From positions 186,001-250,000 of the forward strand of contig NZ_SJXD01000026.1 of the NCBI RefSeq assembly GCF_004336745.1: DNA of 64,000 nt, read 5' to 3'. This document shows positions 31,916 to 42,400 of the stretch, piece after piece. The stretch comes from Roseococcus sp. SYP-B2431. GTDB lineage: Bacteria; Pseudomonadota; Alphaproteobacteria; Acetobacterales; Acetobacteraceae. The notes beneath the pieces are model-generated. The model did no database searches and was not told the origin of the DNA. It was given only the letters and a program-made list of their open reading frames with translations. Position numbers and translations under genes: made by a program. Numbering within the stretch: the stretch's first letter is position 1; each line of letters begins with the position of its first letter.

Positions 31916-32271
31916 TGCTGCAGGATCTCGCGACCCGCCTCACCTTGCCCGGCCTGCCGGAATGGACCGGCCTCGTGGCGCTGCTGGTGCTGCTGCTGCT
32001 GGCGTTCTGCCTCGTGGTGATGCCCTTCTCGGTCTTCGGGGTGAAGGGCCGGCTGGACAATATCGAGGCGCAGCTGGACGAGATCCGCGCCGAGTTGCGC
32101 GTCTTCGCGGCCCGCATGCCCGAGGCGCGGCGGCCCGACTGGCGCGGCGATGCCGGGATCGACCTGCCCACGCCCCCCGCGCGGTCCGACCCCTCCCCGC
32201 CGTCCGAGCCGCATCCGGCGATCTATCCGGGCGGGCGAGCCGAGCCGAAGATTTCCTGGCCCAAGCGGTAG
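31915..32271 (+). CDS. Small membrane protein of unknown function
   Basis: 118 residues. One hydrophobic segment at about 18-42 (WTGLVALLVLLLLAFCLVV), then a short coiled-coil-like stretch (GRLDNIEAQLDEIRAELRVFAARM, about 48-70) and a Pro-rich soluble tail. I do not recognise the family. It is translationally coupled to moaA (TGATG), and the topology suggests a membrane-anchored helix that oligomerises. A link to molybdenum cofactor use is possible only by position. Confidence 0.7.
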   Translation: MLQDLATRLTLPGLPEWTGLVALLVLLLLAFCLVVMPFSVFGVKGRLDNIEAQLDEIRAELRVFAARMPEARRPDWRGDAGIDLPTPPARSDPSPPSEPHPAIYPGGRAEPKISWPKR

Positions 32272-32586
32272 ATGCTGCCTGGGCTGATCGCAGCCTCCCT
32301 CTTCGCCGCGCCGCCCTCTACGTCACCATCGCGAACAGCCCGCGCGACGCCTGCTCGAGGATCGCGCGCGGCCCATCCAAGGGAAGCCCTCCTGCAAGCG
32401 CGGCTTCGCTGCGATCCTTATCGCGATGCTCGCCTTCCTGCCGGGCCGCGAGCCGCGCGCTCGTCGAGAAGCGGGCTATCTGCACCTGGCGCGCGTGGCC
32501 CTCGGCGTGCCCGGCACCATGGCCATGCCGTGGGGCTGCCGCCATGCCTGAGGCGCCGCTTTGTGCGAACCGGGTTCTGTGGCTTG
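32272..32586. other. 315-nt stretch without a recognisable gene
   Basis: Open frames exist: an upstream extension of the following hydrolase, a 75-codon minus-strand ORF at 32318-32545 and a 41-codon plus-strand ORF starting near 32428. None has a recognisable domain, and their composition (many Arg/Ala/Pro/Ser) looks like shadow coding. It may be a decayed gene or the leader of the next operon. I see no hairpin-plus-T terminator. Confidence 0.4.
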
Positions 32587-33429
32587 ATGGCGTCCATGCG
32601 CATCTCCGCCATCCAGATGAACCAGGGCAGCGACAAGCCAGCCAATCTCGACCAGGCGCGCCGCCTGATCGAGGCCGCGCTGGACGCCGATCGGCCGCAT
32701 CTCGTCACCCTGCCCGAGACCTGGACCAATCTCGGCGGCGGCCGCGAGGCGCGGGCCAATGCGGCGGAGGTGCTGCCGCCGGTGGGTTCGAATGAGCCGG
32801 GCGGCCCGGCCTACGAGATGCTGCGCGACATCGCGCGCAAGGCACGCATCCACGTTCACGGCGGTTCCATCATCGAGCAGGGGCCGGAAAAGTTCTTCAA
32901 CACCACCGTCGTCTTCGACCCGATGGGCGCCGAGATCGCGCGGTACCGCAAGATCCACCTCTTCGACATCACCGGCCCGGACGGCACCGGCTACCGCGAA
33001 AGCGCCCTCTATGGCGGCGGCAGCGAGATCGTCACCTTCCGCGCCGGCGACGTCACCCTGGGCTGCACCATCTGCTACGACATGCGCTTCCCCGAACAGT
33101 ACCTGGCCCTGCGCCGCGCGGGCGCCGATGTCATCTTCGTGCCGTCCAACTTCACCCTGATGACCGGCAAGGACCATTGGGAGGTCCTGCTGCGCGCCCG
33201 CGCCATCGAGACGCAATGCTGGATCGCCGCCGCCGCCTCGCACGGCGCCTACGAGGAGCGCGGCGCGATGCGGCAGGTCTATGGCCATTCGCTCATCGCC
33301 GATCCCTGGGGGCATGTCGTCGCCAAGGCGAGCGACGGCACCGGCTGGTGCACCGCCCGCATCGACCCCGCCGTCACCGCGCGCGTCCGCCGCGACATGC
33401 CGGTGCTCGAGCACCGCCGGCTCGCTTGA
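32587..33429 (+). CDS. Carbon-nitrogen hydrolase (Nit1 / deaminated-glutathione amidase-like)
   Basis: 280 residues, nitrilase superfamily. Catalytic triad E44 (LPETW), K122 (RKIHLFD) and C163 ([11 protein letters not shown]). The KIHLFD and DMRFPE contexts match the Nit1/omega-amidase branch that hydrolyses deaminated glutathione or omega-amides rather than nitriles. The start at 32587 ([13 protein letters not shown]) or the ATG three codons later fits the family; upstream open frame lacks similarity. The stop overlaps nadK as TTGA. The metabolite-repair role is inferred from the family. Confidence 0.88.
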   Translation: MASMRISAIQMNQGSDKPANLDQARRLIEAALDADRPHLVTLPETWTNLGGGREARANAAEVLPPVGSNEPGGPAYEMLRDIARKARIHVHGGSIIEQGPEKFFNTTVVFDPMGAEIARYRKIHLFDITGPDGTGYRESALYGGGSEIVTFRAGDVTLGCTICYDMRFPEQYLALRRAGADVIFVPSNFTLMTGKDHWEVLLRARAIETQCWIAAAASHGAYEERGAMRQVYGHSLIADPWGHVVAKASDGTGWCTARIDPAVTARVRRDMPVLEHRRLA

Positions 33430-34196
33430 GCGACGCGCCCCGCATCGCCTTCCTGGCCGCGGCCACCGAGGTCGCGCAGACGGCCCGCGACCGGCTCGTC
33501 GCCATGTATGGCGAGGCGCAGCCCGGCGAGGCCCATTTCATCGTGGCCCTCGGCGGCGACGGCATGATGCTGGAGACGCAGCACCGCTTCCTCGGCCGCA
33601 ATGCGCAGATCTACGGCATGAATCGCGGCAGCGTCGGCTTCCTGATGAACGAGTACCGCGAGGAGGATCTGCCCGCCCGCCTCGCCGCCGCCCAGGCCGC
33701 GCAGCTGCACCCGCTGCGCATGCGCGCTCATTCGATGGACGGGAAGACCCACGCCAGCCTCGCCGTCAACGAGGTCTCGCTGTTGCGGCAGACCCGCCAG
33801 ACGGCCAAGCTGCGCATCCTCGTCGACGGCAAGGAGCGCCTGCCGGAGCTCATCTGCGACGGCATCATCGTCGCGACCCCCGCGGGCAGCACGGCCTACA
33901 ACCTTTCGGCGCATGGCCCGATCGTGCCGCTCGACGCAAACCTGCTGCCGCTGACGCCGATCTCGGCCTTCCGGCCGCGGCGCTGGCGCGGAGCGCTGCT
34001 GCCCTCGACGGCGCGGGTGGTCTTCGAGGTGCTGGAGGCGGAGAAGCGCCCCGTCTCGGCCACGGCGGACTACACCGAGGTGCGCGACGTTCGCCGCGTG
34101 GAGGTGCGCGAGGACCGCAGCATTACGATGACCATGCTGTTCGATCCGGACCGGAACCTGTCCGAGCGCATCATCTCGGAGCAGTTCACGGTTTGA
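33426..34196 (+). CDS. nadK: NAD kinase
   Basis: 256 residues. Phosphorylates NAD+ to NADP+. The GGDG motif is at 43-46 ([11 protein letters not shown]), with [10 protein letters not shown] and the conserved NE in [10 protein letters not shown] following, and [15 protein letters not shown] in the C-terminal domain. The start is TTG at 33426, overlapping the hydrolase stop by TTGA; it yields [12 protein letters not shown], matching short alphaproteobacterial NadK. The first in-frame ATG (33505) would remove the first beta strand. It ends against the dispersed repeat at 34.2 kb. Confidence 0.93.
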   Translation: MSDAPRIAFLAAATEVAQTARDRLVAMYGEAQPGEAHFIVALGGDGMMLETQHRFLGRNAQIYGMNRGSVGFLMNEYREEDLPARLAAAQAAQLHPLRMRAHSMDGKTHASLAVNEVSLLRQTRQTAKLRILVDGKERLPELICDGIIVATPAGSTAYNLSAHGPIVPLDANLLPLTPISAFRPRRWRGALLPSTARVVFEVLEAEKRPVSATADYTEVRDVRRVEVREDRSITMTMLFDPDRNLSERIISEQFTV

Positions 34197-34200
34197 TGTG

Positions 34201-34305
34201 CCCTCAGACACCGGGCGCGCGCCCCGCGCGCTTGGCTTCGCCGCACGACCGGCGGCACCGGGCCGGGAAGTGGAGTGGCGGCGCCGGCCGCTTTGCGGCC
34301 GGTGA
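34201..34305 (-). repeat. Dispersed two-hairpin intergenic element, copy 3
   Basis: On the minus strand this is hairpin A (CCGGCCGC-AAA-GCGGCCGG), a ~35-nt spacer, then module B with GCGGCGAAGCCAAG, the stem GCGCGC-GGG-GCGCGC and CCCGGTGTCTGAGGGC. Module sequence and order match the copies at 49.6 and 51.2 kb, which run on the plus strand. It fills the gap between the convergent nadK and wecB genes and could serve as a bidirectional terminator. Confidence 0.8.
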
Positions 34306-34320
34306 GTTGGAAAGGGCCGC

Positions 34321-35544
34321 TTAAGACTCCGGCACGCGGATCGACAGTTCCCGCAGCATGGGCTGCACCGGCACCGACCGTGCGGCCGTTCTCGGCGCCG
34401 GTGTCCGGACCGCCAGCGGCAAGGTGATCGCCGGCTCCCGCCCGCCCTCGGCCAGCAGCGCCTCCACGATGCGTGGCGCGGCCCGCCCATCACCATAGGG
34501 ATTCTCCGCCCGCGCCATGGCGCGCCAGGCGCCCTCGTCGTCCAGGAGACGGCCGGCCTCGCGGAGCAGCGTCGCGCCGTCGGTGCCCACGAGCCGCGCC
34601 GTGCCGGCCGTGATCGCCTCCGGACGGTCGCTCTCGTTGCGGGTAACGAGGACCGGCCGCCCGAGGCTCGGCGCCTCCTCCTGCACGCCGCCGCTGTCGG
34701 TCACCACCAGATGCGCCCGTCGCATCAGCCAGACGAAGCCCGCATGATCCTGCGGCGGCAGCAGGTGCACGTTCGGCAGGTGTCCCAGCGCGGCCCGCGC
34801 CGGCCCCTCGGCGCGCGGGTTGAGGTGCAGGGCGAAGACGACCTCGACCTCCGGCCGCGCGGCCAGGACCGCGACCGCCCGGGCGATCCGGCCGAGCCCG
34901 CCCGAAAAATTCTCGCGGCGATGGCCGGTGACGAGGATCAGCTTCCGCGCCGGATCGAGGAAGCCGAAGCGCGCGGCCAGCGCCGGATCGCGTTCCACGC
35001 GCGCCGCCACCACCAGCAGCGCGTCGATGCCCGTATTGCCCGTGACGGCGATCGCCCGCGGCGCGATGCCCTCGTTCCGCAGGTTCTTCGCTGCCAGCGG
35101 CGTAGGCGCGAAATGCCGCGTGGCGAGGCGGGCGACGAGGCTGCGGTTCACCTCCTCCGGCCAGGGCGCCAGCGGGTTCCAGCTGCGCAGCCCGGCCTCC
35201 ACATGGCCGACGCGCACGCCGGCGTAGAACCCGGCCAGCGCGCCGGCAAAGGCCGTGGTCGTGTCGCCCTGCACCAGCAGCCAGTCGGGGCGGAGGCTGG
35301 GCAGGAGCGGCGCGAGCCGCTCCAGGGCGCCCGCCGTCAGGTGGGTGAGCGTTTGGTCCGGCCGCATGAGCGCGAGGTCATGGTCCGGCTTCAACCCGAA
35401 GCCGCCGAGCGCCTGGCGCAGGAGGTCGCGATGCTGGCCGGTCGAGACCACATCGCAGGTCATGCCCCTTGCGCGCAGCGCCAGGATGACGGGGGCCAGC
35501 TTGATCGCTTCGGGGCGCGTGCCGAGCACGCAAGTGACGCGCAT
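34321..35544 (-). CDS. wecB: UDP-N-acetylglucosamine 2-epimerase (non-hydrolysing)
   Basis: 407 residues. Interconverts UDP-GlcNAc and UDP-ManNAc for surface polysaccharide. Signatures: GTRPEAIKLAPVI at the N-terminus, VQGDTTTAFAGAL, GHVEAGLRSWNPLAPWPEE(V)N, VTGHRRENF and TDSGGVQEEAPSLG. The C-terminal ~30 residues are an unconserved extension. The start ATG at 35544 gives MRVTCVLGTRPEA; a GTG three codons upstream is also open. No clear Shine-Dalgarno for either. No wecC-like dehydrogenase is adjacent, so the downstream use of ManNAc is unknown. Confidence 0.92.
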   Translation of the reverse strand: MRVTCVLGTRPEAIKLAPVILALRARGMTCDVVSTGQHRDLLRQALGGFGLKPDHDLALMRPDQTLTHLTAGALERLAPLLPSLRPDWLLVQGDTTTAFAGALAGFYAGVRVGHVEAGLRSWNPLAPWPEEVNRSLVARLATRHFAPTPLAAKNLRNEGIAPRAIAVTGNTGIDALLVVAARVERDPALAARFGFLDPARKLILVTGHRRENFSGGLGRIARAVAVLAARPEVEVVFALHLNPRAEGPARAALGHLPNVHLLPPQDHAGFVWLMRRAHLVVTDSGGVQEEAPSLGRPVLVTRNESDRPEAITAGTARLVGTDGATLLREAGRLLDDEGAWRAMARAENPYGDGRAAPRIVEALLAEGGREPAITLPLAVRTPAPRTAARSVPVQPMLRELSIRVPES

Positions 35545-35553
35545 GCGCGCCAC

Positions 35554-35673
35554 TTAACCGCTGGCATTTGCCGAACGCCATACAACTCAGGCGTGTCATG
35601 CAAATAAATTACTCTCACAATTACATACTATTCCGAGGAAATATTTAGATCCCCACTCGAACGATTGTCAGGT
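35554..35673. promoter_or_regulatory. AT-rich gap between bcsC and wecB, probable wecB promoter
   Basis: About 120 nt that are conspicuously AT-rich for this genome (for example AAATAAATTACTCTC and GAAATATTTAG). The gap separates the end of the cellulose operon from wecB on the same strand. No hairpin terminator for bcsC is obvious. A promoter or a binding site for a nucleoid protein is the simplest reading. Confidence 0.4.
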
Positions 35674-38600
35674 TCAGAATCGCCCGTTCAGCCGCAGCAG
35701 AACCCGCGTCTCGTCGTAATCCGCCGATTTGTCGTAGCGGAACATGGCGCCCAGGTTGATCCGCGGCGTGACCGCGTAGTCGACATCGCCACGCAGGCTG
35801 CCCACGAAGGTCTGGCGGCTTTGCCCCGGCGTGCTCGTCAGCACGGTCGGATCGGTCTGCGATCGGGCCACCACCTGCTGCTGCAGCCCCGGATCGTTCG
35901 GGTAGAGGGGCGCCGCCGACTCGCGGAACACCGCGTAGCCCACCGTGCCGCCCATCCGGTAGCTGAAGTCGCCCGAGCGCCCCCGATAATCCACCGGCAC
36001 GTTCACCGAGGTGAAGGTCTGGGGGCTGAAATAGCCACCGTTGCCGAGGGTGAAGGCGCGCTGGTTCTGGTCGTAGCCGAAATAGACGAGGTCCGTCCCG
36101 ATGGTCAGGCCCTCGGTGATCGAGCCGATCACCGGATAGGCGAAGCCGGCGCCGGCCTCCACGCGGTTGTTGTCGGCCACGTTCTGGCCGACGAAGGTCG
36201 AATATCCGCCGCCGACATAGGCATAGCCCGGCCCGACCGGAATCTCGACCTGCGCGCGCCCGCCCGAGCGCACCACCGCGCCCCAGCTGCGGCCCGACAC
36301 GCTGTCGCGCAGCCCCGCCCAGGACAGCACGCTGTCCGTCACGGAGCGCCTTTCGCCGGTCAGCCGCAGCCGGACGCCGCCGATCTGCGGCGCCACCTCC
36401 AGCCCGCCCAGGATGGTCGTGGTCGGGAAGCCGAGCGGCGAGGAGCCGATGTCGGCGCGGAAGACGTCGCCGCGGCGGTAGGTGGCGCCGAGGCCCACGC
36501 CCGCCGCGGTGGTGCGCGGCGTGGCGCTCGTGCCGCTCGCTGCATTGGTGCCGTAGCGCTGCAGGGTGTTGCGGTCGGTCGCGATGCTGGAGGAATCCAG
36601 CGAATAGCCCGTCACCGTCGCGGTCAGCCGGCCGCCGATGCCCGGTGGCGTGACCTCGGCCTCGGCCGTGCCGGAGATCTCCTGCAATCGGTCCAGCCCG
36701 CGCGTGCCCGAGCGCTGGCGCAGGCCGGCGGTGAGCGTGGCGCGGCCGGCATTGACCGCCTCCAGCGAGGCCAGCTCCTGCGAGATCTCGCGGGCGATGC
36801 GGTCCGTCGGCTGGACCACGGCCATGCGCCCGTCGACGGTGGGCAGCGGCACGGCGGCCCCCGGCCGGACGAAGGGGTTCTGCAGACCGCCCGGCGTGGT
36901 GGTGGTCACGCCGGAGGGCAGCGCCGCGACGCGGCCGATCTCGGCCTGACGCTGCGCCTGGGCGGTCTCCAGCGCGCGGCGGGCGCGGTCGTCCTGGTCG
37001 AAGGCCCGGGCGATGCGCGCCTCCATCAGCGCGATGCGGCTGTCGTTCGGGAAGAACTCGCGCCCCTCGGCCAGGAGTTGCTCGGCCTTGCTGCGCTGGC
37101 GCAGCGCGAGGGCGGCGCTGACCGCGCCCTGCCGCGCGTCGAAGTTGCGCGGGCTGCGGGCCAGCACGCCCTCGGCGATGCGCAGCGCCTCGGCGGGCTC
37201 GCGCGCGCCCTGGTAGAGGCGGGCCAAAGCGAGGTTGGCGTCGACATTGCCCGGGTCGCGCTCCAGGGCCGGGCGCAGCCGCTCGAAGGCCTGGGCCTGC
37301 CGGCCCTCGTCGTTGAGCCGGTCCGAGGCGCGGACGGCGATGCCCGCGCGCAGCGAGGCGACATCGCGCCGCTGCTCGGGCGTGAGCGTGCCTGCATCCG
37401 CCTGGTCGGCCAGCGCCAGCGCCTCGGCCTCGAGCCCGGCGCCGAGCAGCGCCCCGGCGATGGCGATGCGGACCGGCGCGCCGCCGCGATTCGCGGCCTC
37501 GCCGACGCGCGCGGCCTCGGCCGCGCCGAAGCGCTCGTTCGCGTCGCCGAAGGCGCGGATGACGGCGGCGGCCGTGGCGCCCGAAGGGTCGGGCCGGGCG
37601 GCGATGGTCAGCAGCTGCGTGCGCGCCTCGGCGCGGTTGCTGGCCATCATCGCGGCCGCGCGGCTCACGTCGCGCTGGGTGCGGATGCGGGCCTGGAGCT
37701 GCGACATGTCGCGGCTGCGTGATGTCGGGGGGATTCGGTTCAGATAGGATTCGGCATCGGCCAGCCGGTTGTCCTCGTCGGCGAAGAGCGCGGCGGCGAA
37801 GAGGCTGTCCGCGCGCGGATCGCGGGCAACCTGCTCCTCCATGACCGAGCGGCCCTCGGCGGCGCGTCCCTGCCGGCGCAGGGCGCGGGCGAGGTCGAGC
37901 CGCGTCCAGGGGTCGTTGGGCTGTTGGGTGAGCGCCTGGCGCAGCAGCGCCTCGGCGACCACCGGATCCATCGAGCGGTTCGCCTCGGAGCGGAGCTGAC
38001 CGCCGGCGCCGATCGACTCCGCAGCCTCACCGGCGATGCGCGGCGGACGCTGCACCGCAGGAAGCTCCGCAATGCGACCCTGGCTCCGCAGCGCCTGGTT
38101 CAGCCCGTCGCGCGCCGGCGCGAAGCCAGGGCGGCGCGAGAGCGCGGTGCGGAAGCGCTGCTCGGCGGCGGGGGCGTCGCCCCGGCGCAGCGCGATCTGG
38201 CCGAGCAGCACCTCGACATCGGTGCGGTCCTCCACCTGCCGGCGGGCGGCGCTGCGGGCGACGGCGTCGGCGCCCTCGATGTCGTTGCGGCGGAGCGCGG
38301 CGCGGGCCTCGGCGAGCTCCAGCCCGTAGCTCGCGCCGTCCAGCGCGCCCTGCCATTGCTGCGCGCGCGCGGGATCGGCGGCGACGGCGCGCTCCAGGAG
38401 CTGCCGGGCCTCGGCGGCGCGGCCCTCGCGCAGGCGCACGATGCCCAGGCCGCCGAGCGCGTCAGCGTCGCGCGGATTGGCGGCGAGGGCGGCCTCGAAG
38501 CGACTGGTGCTTTCACGCAGACCGGCCGCGCCGCCGGTCTCGAGCGCGGCGAAGCCCTCCTGCCGGAGCCGCGCGCCAGGGTCAGGCGGCGCGGCCACGG

Positions 38601-39420
38601 CGGCGGTGCGCGCCGTCTCCATGGCGCGGCGCAGCTCCGGATCGTCGCCCACGCGCTGGAGATAGGCCTGGATCTGCGGGACGTTGGCCGGGTCGGCGGC
38701 GCCCCAGATCAGCGCCTGGCGCCAGGCGCGGCGGGCCTCGGCACCGACCTCCGGATCGCCCGCTAGCGCCTGCAGCCGCGCGATGCCGTCGGCCCGGGTG
38801 GCGGGCTGGAAGGTCTGGTTCTGGGCGAAGGCGAAGCGCGCCCGGGGGGTGGCCGTCGGGCTCTGGGCGAGGCGCGCCAGGCCGGCGCGCCCGGCCTCGG
38901 CCCCGGCCTGGGTGGCGGCCAGCGCCAAATAGTATTCCTGCGCGAAGGCCGGAGTCGGCCCCTGGGCGCCGAAGATCTGGCGGTAGCGCGCGGCGGCCGC
39001 CTCGGCCTGGCCCTCGCGGGCGAGGCGGCGCGCCTCCTCGATCGCGGCGCGGTCGATGGCGGCGCCGCGCAGCGCGTTCTCAGCGACCGCGCGCTGCTCC
39101 TCGGTGGCGCCCGCCTCGCGCAGCCGCGTGGCGATCGCGGCGGCGCCGCTGCGGTTGTTGCGGGCGGCCTCGACGCGGGCGGCCACCGCAAGCGCGGCGG
39201 TGTTGCGCGGCTCGGCGGCCAGCGCGCGCTCGATGGAGGCGGCGGCGAGATCCGGGCGGTCCTGCGCCAGCCAGCGCTCGGCCTGCCGGATCAGGACATC
39301 CACGGCGCGCGCCGGCGCCTGAGCCGTCGCGGCCGGATCGGCGGCGACGGTCTGCGTCTGGGCGGCGGCGGAACCCAGTGCGGCTCCCCCGAGCAGCAGG
39401 GCCATAGGCACGGCGCGCAT
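35674..39420 (-). CDS. bcsC: Cellulose synthase export subunit BcsC
   Basis: 1248 residues. Periplasmic TPR scaffold plus outer-membrane beta-barrel through which the glucan leaves. Signal peptide MRAVPMALLLGGAALGSAAA; then many TPR-like helix pairs rich in Ala/Arg (for example AEQRFRTALSRRPGFAPARDGL, LARLYQGAREPAEALRIAEG) to about residue 850; then the BCSC C-terminal barrel of roughly 330 residues ending in an aromatic terminus (LLRLNGRF). The start at 39420 gives the signal peptide; the open frame upstream to 39669 is bcsAB shadow. It lies 25 nt downstream of bcsAB on the same strand. Confidence 0.93.
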   Translation of the reverse strand: MRAVPMALLLGGAALGSAAAQTQTVAADPAATAQAPARAVDVLIRQAERWLAQDRPDLAAASIERALAAEPRNTAALAVAARVEAARNNRSGAAAIATRLREAGATEEQRAVAENALRGAAIDRAAIEEARRLAREGQAEAAAARYRQIFGAQGPTPAFAQEYYLALAATQAGAEAGRAGLARLAQSPTATPRARFAFAQNQTFQPATRADGIARLQALAGDPEVGAEARRAWRQALIWGAADPANVPQIQAYLQRVGDDPELRRAMETARTAAVAAPPDPGARLRQEGFAALETGGAAGLRESTSRFEAALAANPRDADALGGLGIVRLREGRAAEARQLLERAVAADPARAQQWQGALDGASYGLELAEARAALRRNDIEGADAVARSAARRQVEDRTDVEVLLGQIALRRGDAPAAEQRFRTALSRRPGFAPARDGLNQALRSQGRIAELPAVQRPPRIAGEAAESIGAGGQLRSEANRSMDPVVAEALLRQALTQQPNDPWTRLDLARALRRQGRAAEGRSVMEEQVARDPRADSLFAAALFADEDNRLADAESYLNRIPPTSRSRDMSQLQARIRTQRDVSRAAAMMASNRAEARTQLLTIAARPDPSGATAAAVIRAFGDANERFGAAEAARVGEAANRGGAPVRIAIAGALLGAGLEAEALALADQADAGTLTPEQRRDVASLRAGIAVRASDRLNDEGRQAQAFERLRPALERDPGNVDANLALARLYQGAREPAEALRIAEGVLARSPRNFDARQGAVSAALALRQRSKAEQLLAEGREFFPNDSRIALMEARIARAFDQDDRARRALETAQAQRQAEIGRVAALPSGVTTTTPGGLQNPFVRPGAAVPLPTVDGRMAVVQPTDRIAREISQELASLEAVNAGRATLTAGLRQRSGTRGLDRLQEISGTAEAEVTPPGIGGRLTATVTGYSLDSSSIATDRNTLQRYGTNAASGTSATPRTTAAGVGLGATYRRGDVFRADIGSSPLGFPTTTILGGLEVAPQIGGVRLRLTGERRSVTDSVLSWAGLRDSVSGRSWGAVVRSGGRAQVEIPVGPGYAYVGGGYSTFVGQNVADNNRVEAGAGFAYPVIGSITEGLTIGTDLVYFGYDQNQRAFTLGNGGYFSPQTFTSVNVPVDYRGRSGDFSYRMGGTVGYAVFRESAAPLYPNDPGLQQQVVARSQTDPTVLTSTPGQSRQTFVGSLRGDVDYAVTPRINLGAMFRYDKSADYDETRVLLRLNGRF

Positions 39421-39445
39421 ACAAAATCCCCCGTCGGGAAGAATC

Positions 39446-42400
39446 TCACGAAGGCGTGCGTCCTCGCAACCGCGAAAGCGAGCGGCGGCGCAGCATCCAG
39501 AAGAAAGGAATGCCGATGAGCGCGGCGGAGGCCAGCAGCAGCAGCATGACCCGCTCCGGCCGCTCGGCCAGCCAGACCTGCGGCCAGAGCCACCAGGGCA
39601 GCCGGCCGACCGAATAGGGCGCCTGGGTGCGGAAGCTCTGCATGACGCCGCCCGAGAACAGCGCGACATCGCCCTGGATCCGCGGCGCGAGGACCGGATC
39701 GCGCAGCGCGGCGACGAGCCCGCCGATCGCGACCGGCGTCACCCCGGTCAGCGCCACCACGGAGCGGCCGGATTGCAGCGGGCTCTCGGCCCCCAGCAGC
39801 ATGGCGAGCCCCTCCCCGCCGCTCTCGTTGACGGCGGCGCTGGCCCGGCCGCGCTCGGCGCCGTTCGGCGCGTCGAGGAAGAGCGCCCGCGCGTCCTGCA
39901 GCGCATCCGGCAGGGCCAGGGTGAGCCGGTCGCCCTCGATTCGCACCGGCGTGTCGCGCAGCAGCGTGTTGAGCGCCGGATTGCGCCCGATCGTGCCGAT
40001 GACGAGCAGGTCGCGCGCGGCGACGGATTGCAGCCCGCCCGGCGTCACCACCTGCACGCCGGTCGAGGCCAGGCCGACGGTCGCGGCCAGCTGGCCGACG
40101 AGGTCGAGGAAGGCGGTCAGCTCCACCGGATTGGCGCGCTCCGGCACCACCACGGCCGTGTTGGAGAGGTCGGCCATCCGCGTGAACGGGAAGCCCGAGG
40201 AGGCGAAGAAGCCGAGATTGGGCAGGCGCGCATGGCGATACGCGCGCCGCAGGTCCACCGTGCTGGTGGGCTCGATCGCGGCCCGCACGTCGGCCGGCAC
40301 CGCCACGCAGTCGCCGCGCGCCATGGGCCGCATGTCGAAGCGCAGCTGCAGCTCGTCGCGGCCGAGGATGAGATAGGGCGGGATGCTCACCCGGCCGCTG
40401 CGGATCTCGGTGCCCGTGCCGACGCCCGTCTGGTCGGAGACCCAGTCCCAGGCCGCGCTCAGCGCCGGGACCAGCGGGGGATCGGCCAGCCGGAAGGAGC
40501 GCAGGTAGACGCCCGAGACCGCCGCATCCAGCCGCGAGGTCGCGACGTCCACCACGGGGCCGGGCGGCGCGCGATAGGCGAGCGTCAGCGGGAAGCCGCG
40601 GTTGCGCCAGGTCAGGATGTCGGGCGCGGTGCGCAGCGGGACGCGGACGGGGCCAGGTGCATAGCCCTGCGACTGGAGGTCCTGCGCGGAGACGAGGCTG
40701 CCCAGCTCCACCGCCCGGTCCGTGCGGATCCAGCGCGGCGCGTCATAGGGCTGGCGGCCGGGGATGGAGGGCGCCACCACGCGCGCCACCTCGCCCGAGA
40801 GCGCCGCGCGGGCCGCGACCAGCGACTGCGCGGCGGCCACCGCCTCGGCCTCGCTGCGGCCGCCGATGACGAGCAGCGTGCCGAAGGCGTCGGTCGGATT
40901 GGCGATCAGCGCCAGCGTCGGCCCGTCCATCCGCGGCAGGGACACGCCCGGCACGGAATCCACGCCCACCGCCACCACGATGCCGTCACCCCGCTCGGGC
41001 GCCACGCGGGACACCGGGAAGGTCGCGCCGCGATAGTCGGCCTGCACGGCGAACCAGGAGGCCGCGATGGCCGCCGCGCGCAGGCCGGCCGGCCCAAGCG
41101 TCTCCGGCAGGATCATCGGCAGGGTCACGATGCCCTGGAGGATGCGCCGGTCGAAGAGCGGCTCCGGCAGCCGCGCCAGCTCGCGCTGCGGCGGCAGGCG
41201 CTCGATGCGCATCTCCACGGCGGAGAGGTCGGAGATGGTCGCCCAGAGCAGGCCGGAGAGCGGGTCGTTGCACTCGGTCGTGTAGCGGCCGGCGAAGCGG
41301 AAGTTCAGCCGGTTCACCTCGGCGAAGAAGAGCGGGTCAAGCGGGAACTCCATCGGGCCGAAGGTCTGGCGCGCGGAATCCATCGGAATGGTGCCGACGG
41401 CCTGCTCGTTCAGCGTGATGGCGATCTGGCTGAGGTTCGGGATGAGCTGCGGCGAGGCCGCGCCTCCCACCGTCATGCGCGCCTGCGTCACCACCTCGTC
41501 GCCGCGCAGGCCGAAGAGCACGCCCTGAAGGTCGGAGATGCCGCGCAACTGCATCGGGCCGGAGAGCCCGAGCTCGCGCAGCGTCCGCGTGACGATCCGC
41601 GCCCCGGGCGGTAGCGCGTCGGGCGCCGCCGGATCGGACGCGGCCGGGACCGGGGCGAGCGCCGCCGCCGTCGGCAGGGCCGGGTCCGCCGGCTGTGCCG
41701 GCCCCTGGGCGGCCGCCGGCGCGGCGAAGGCGAGGCCGGCCGCGAGCAACAGGGCCGCCACGGTCTCCACTACCGGCCGCCCGCGGGTGACCGGCCGGCG
41801 CGGCGCGACCACGTCGGACACGCGCGGCGCCTGCGGCTTGGCGGGGCCGACGGGCTTGGCGGCCCGCAGAATGCCGAAGCGGTACTTGCGGAACACGGCA
41901 TCGGCCGTGGCGAGGACGACGTTGAGAAGCGAGCGCAGCGGTTTGTCCTCGGGCCAATGGTCCCAGTAGAGCCAGGCGTCAGGCCGGCCGAAGAAGGCGC
42001 GCACCACGGCGGCCTCGGCGGCGATGTCCTCGATGACGAATTGCAGATAGGCCTCCTGCCCATCCCAACGGATCACCTCGGCCTCGAGCTGAACCGTGTC
42101 GCCGCCGGTCTCGAAGCAGACCTGGACGTGGTCCCCCTCGGCGACGCCGAGCGCGCGGTCGAGGATAAGCCGCGCGCCGGAGAGCGAGAGGTTGGCGCTG
42201 TGCGCCGCCAGCAGCTCGCCGCCCGGCAGGCGGATGCTGGCCGGCAGGTCGGCCTCGACGCGGGCGCGCACGCGGGACTGCTCGCGCTCGCGGCCCACGG
42301 CCACGCTGGCGGAGAGCGGGATCAGGCACATGCCGGCCCAGATGGTGTTCAGCAGATAGGCGTTGCCCTCGATCGTGCCGAACTCGCTGGTGAAGCTGCC

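Noticed and set aside
32318-32545. 75-codon minus-strand ORF
   Set aside because: No domain, no clear ribosome-binding site, and composition like shadow coding; recorded under the unexplained spacer instead.
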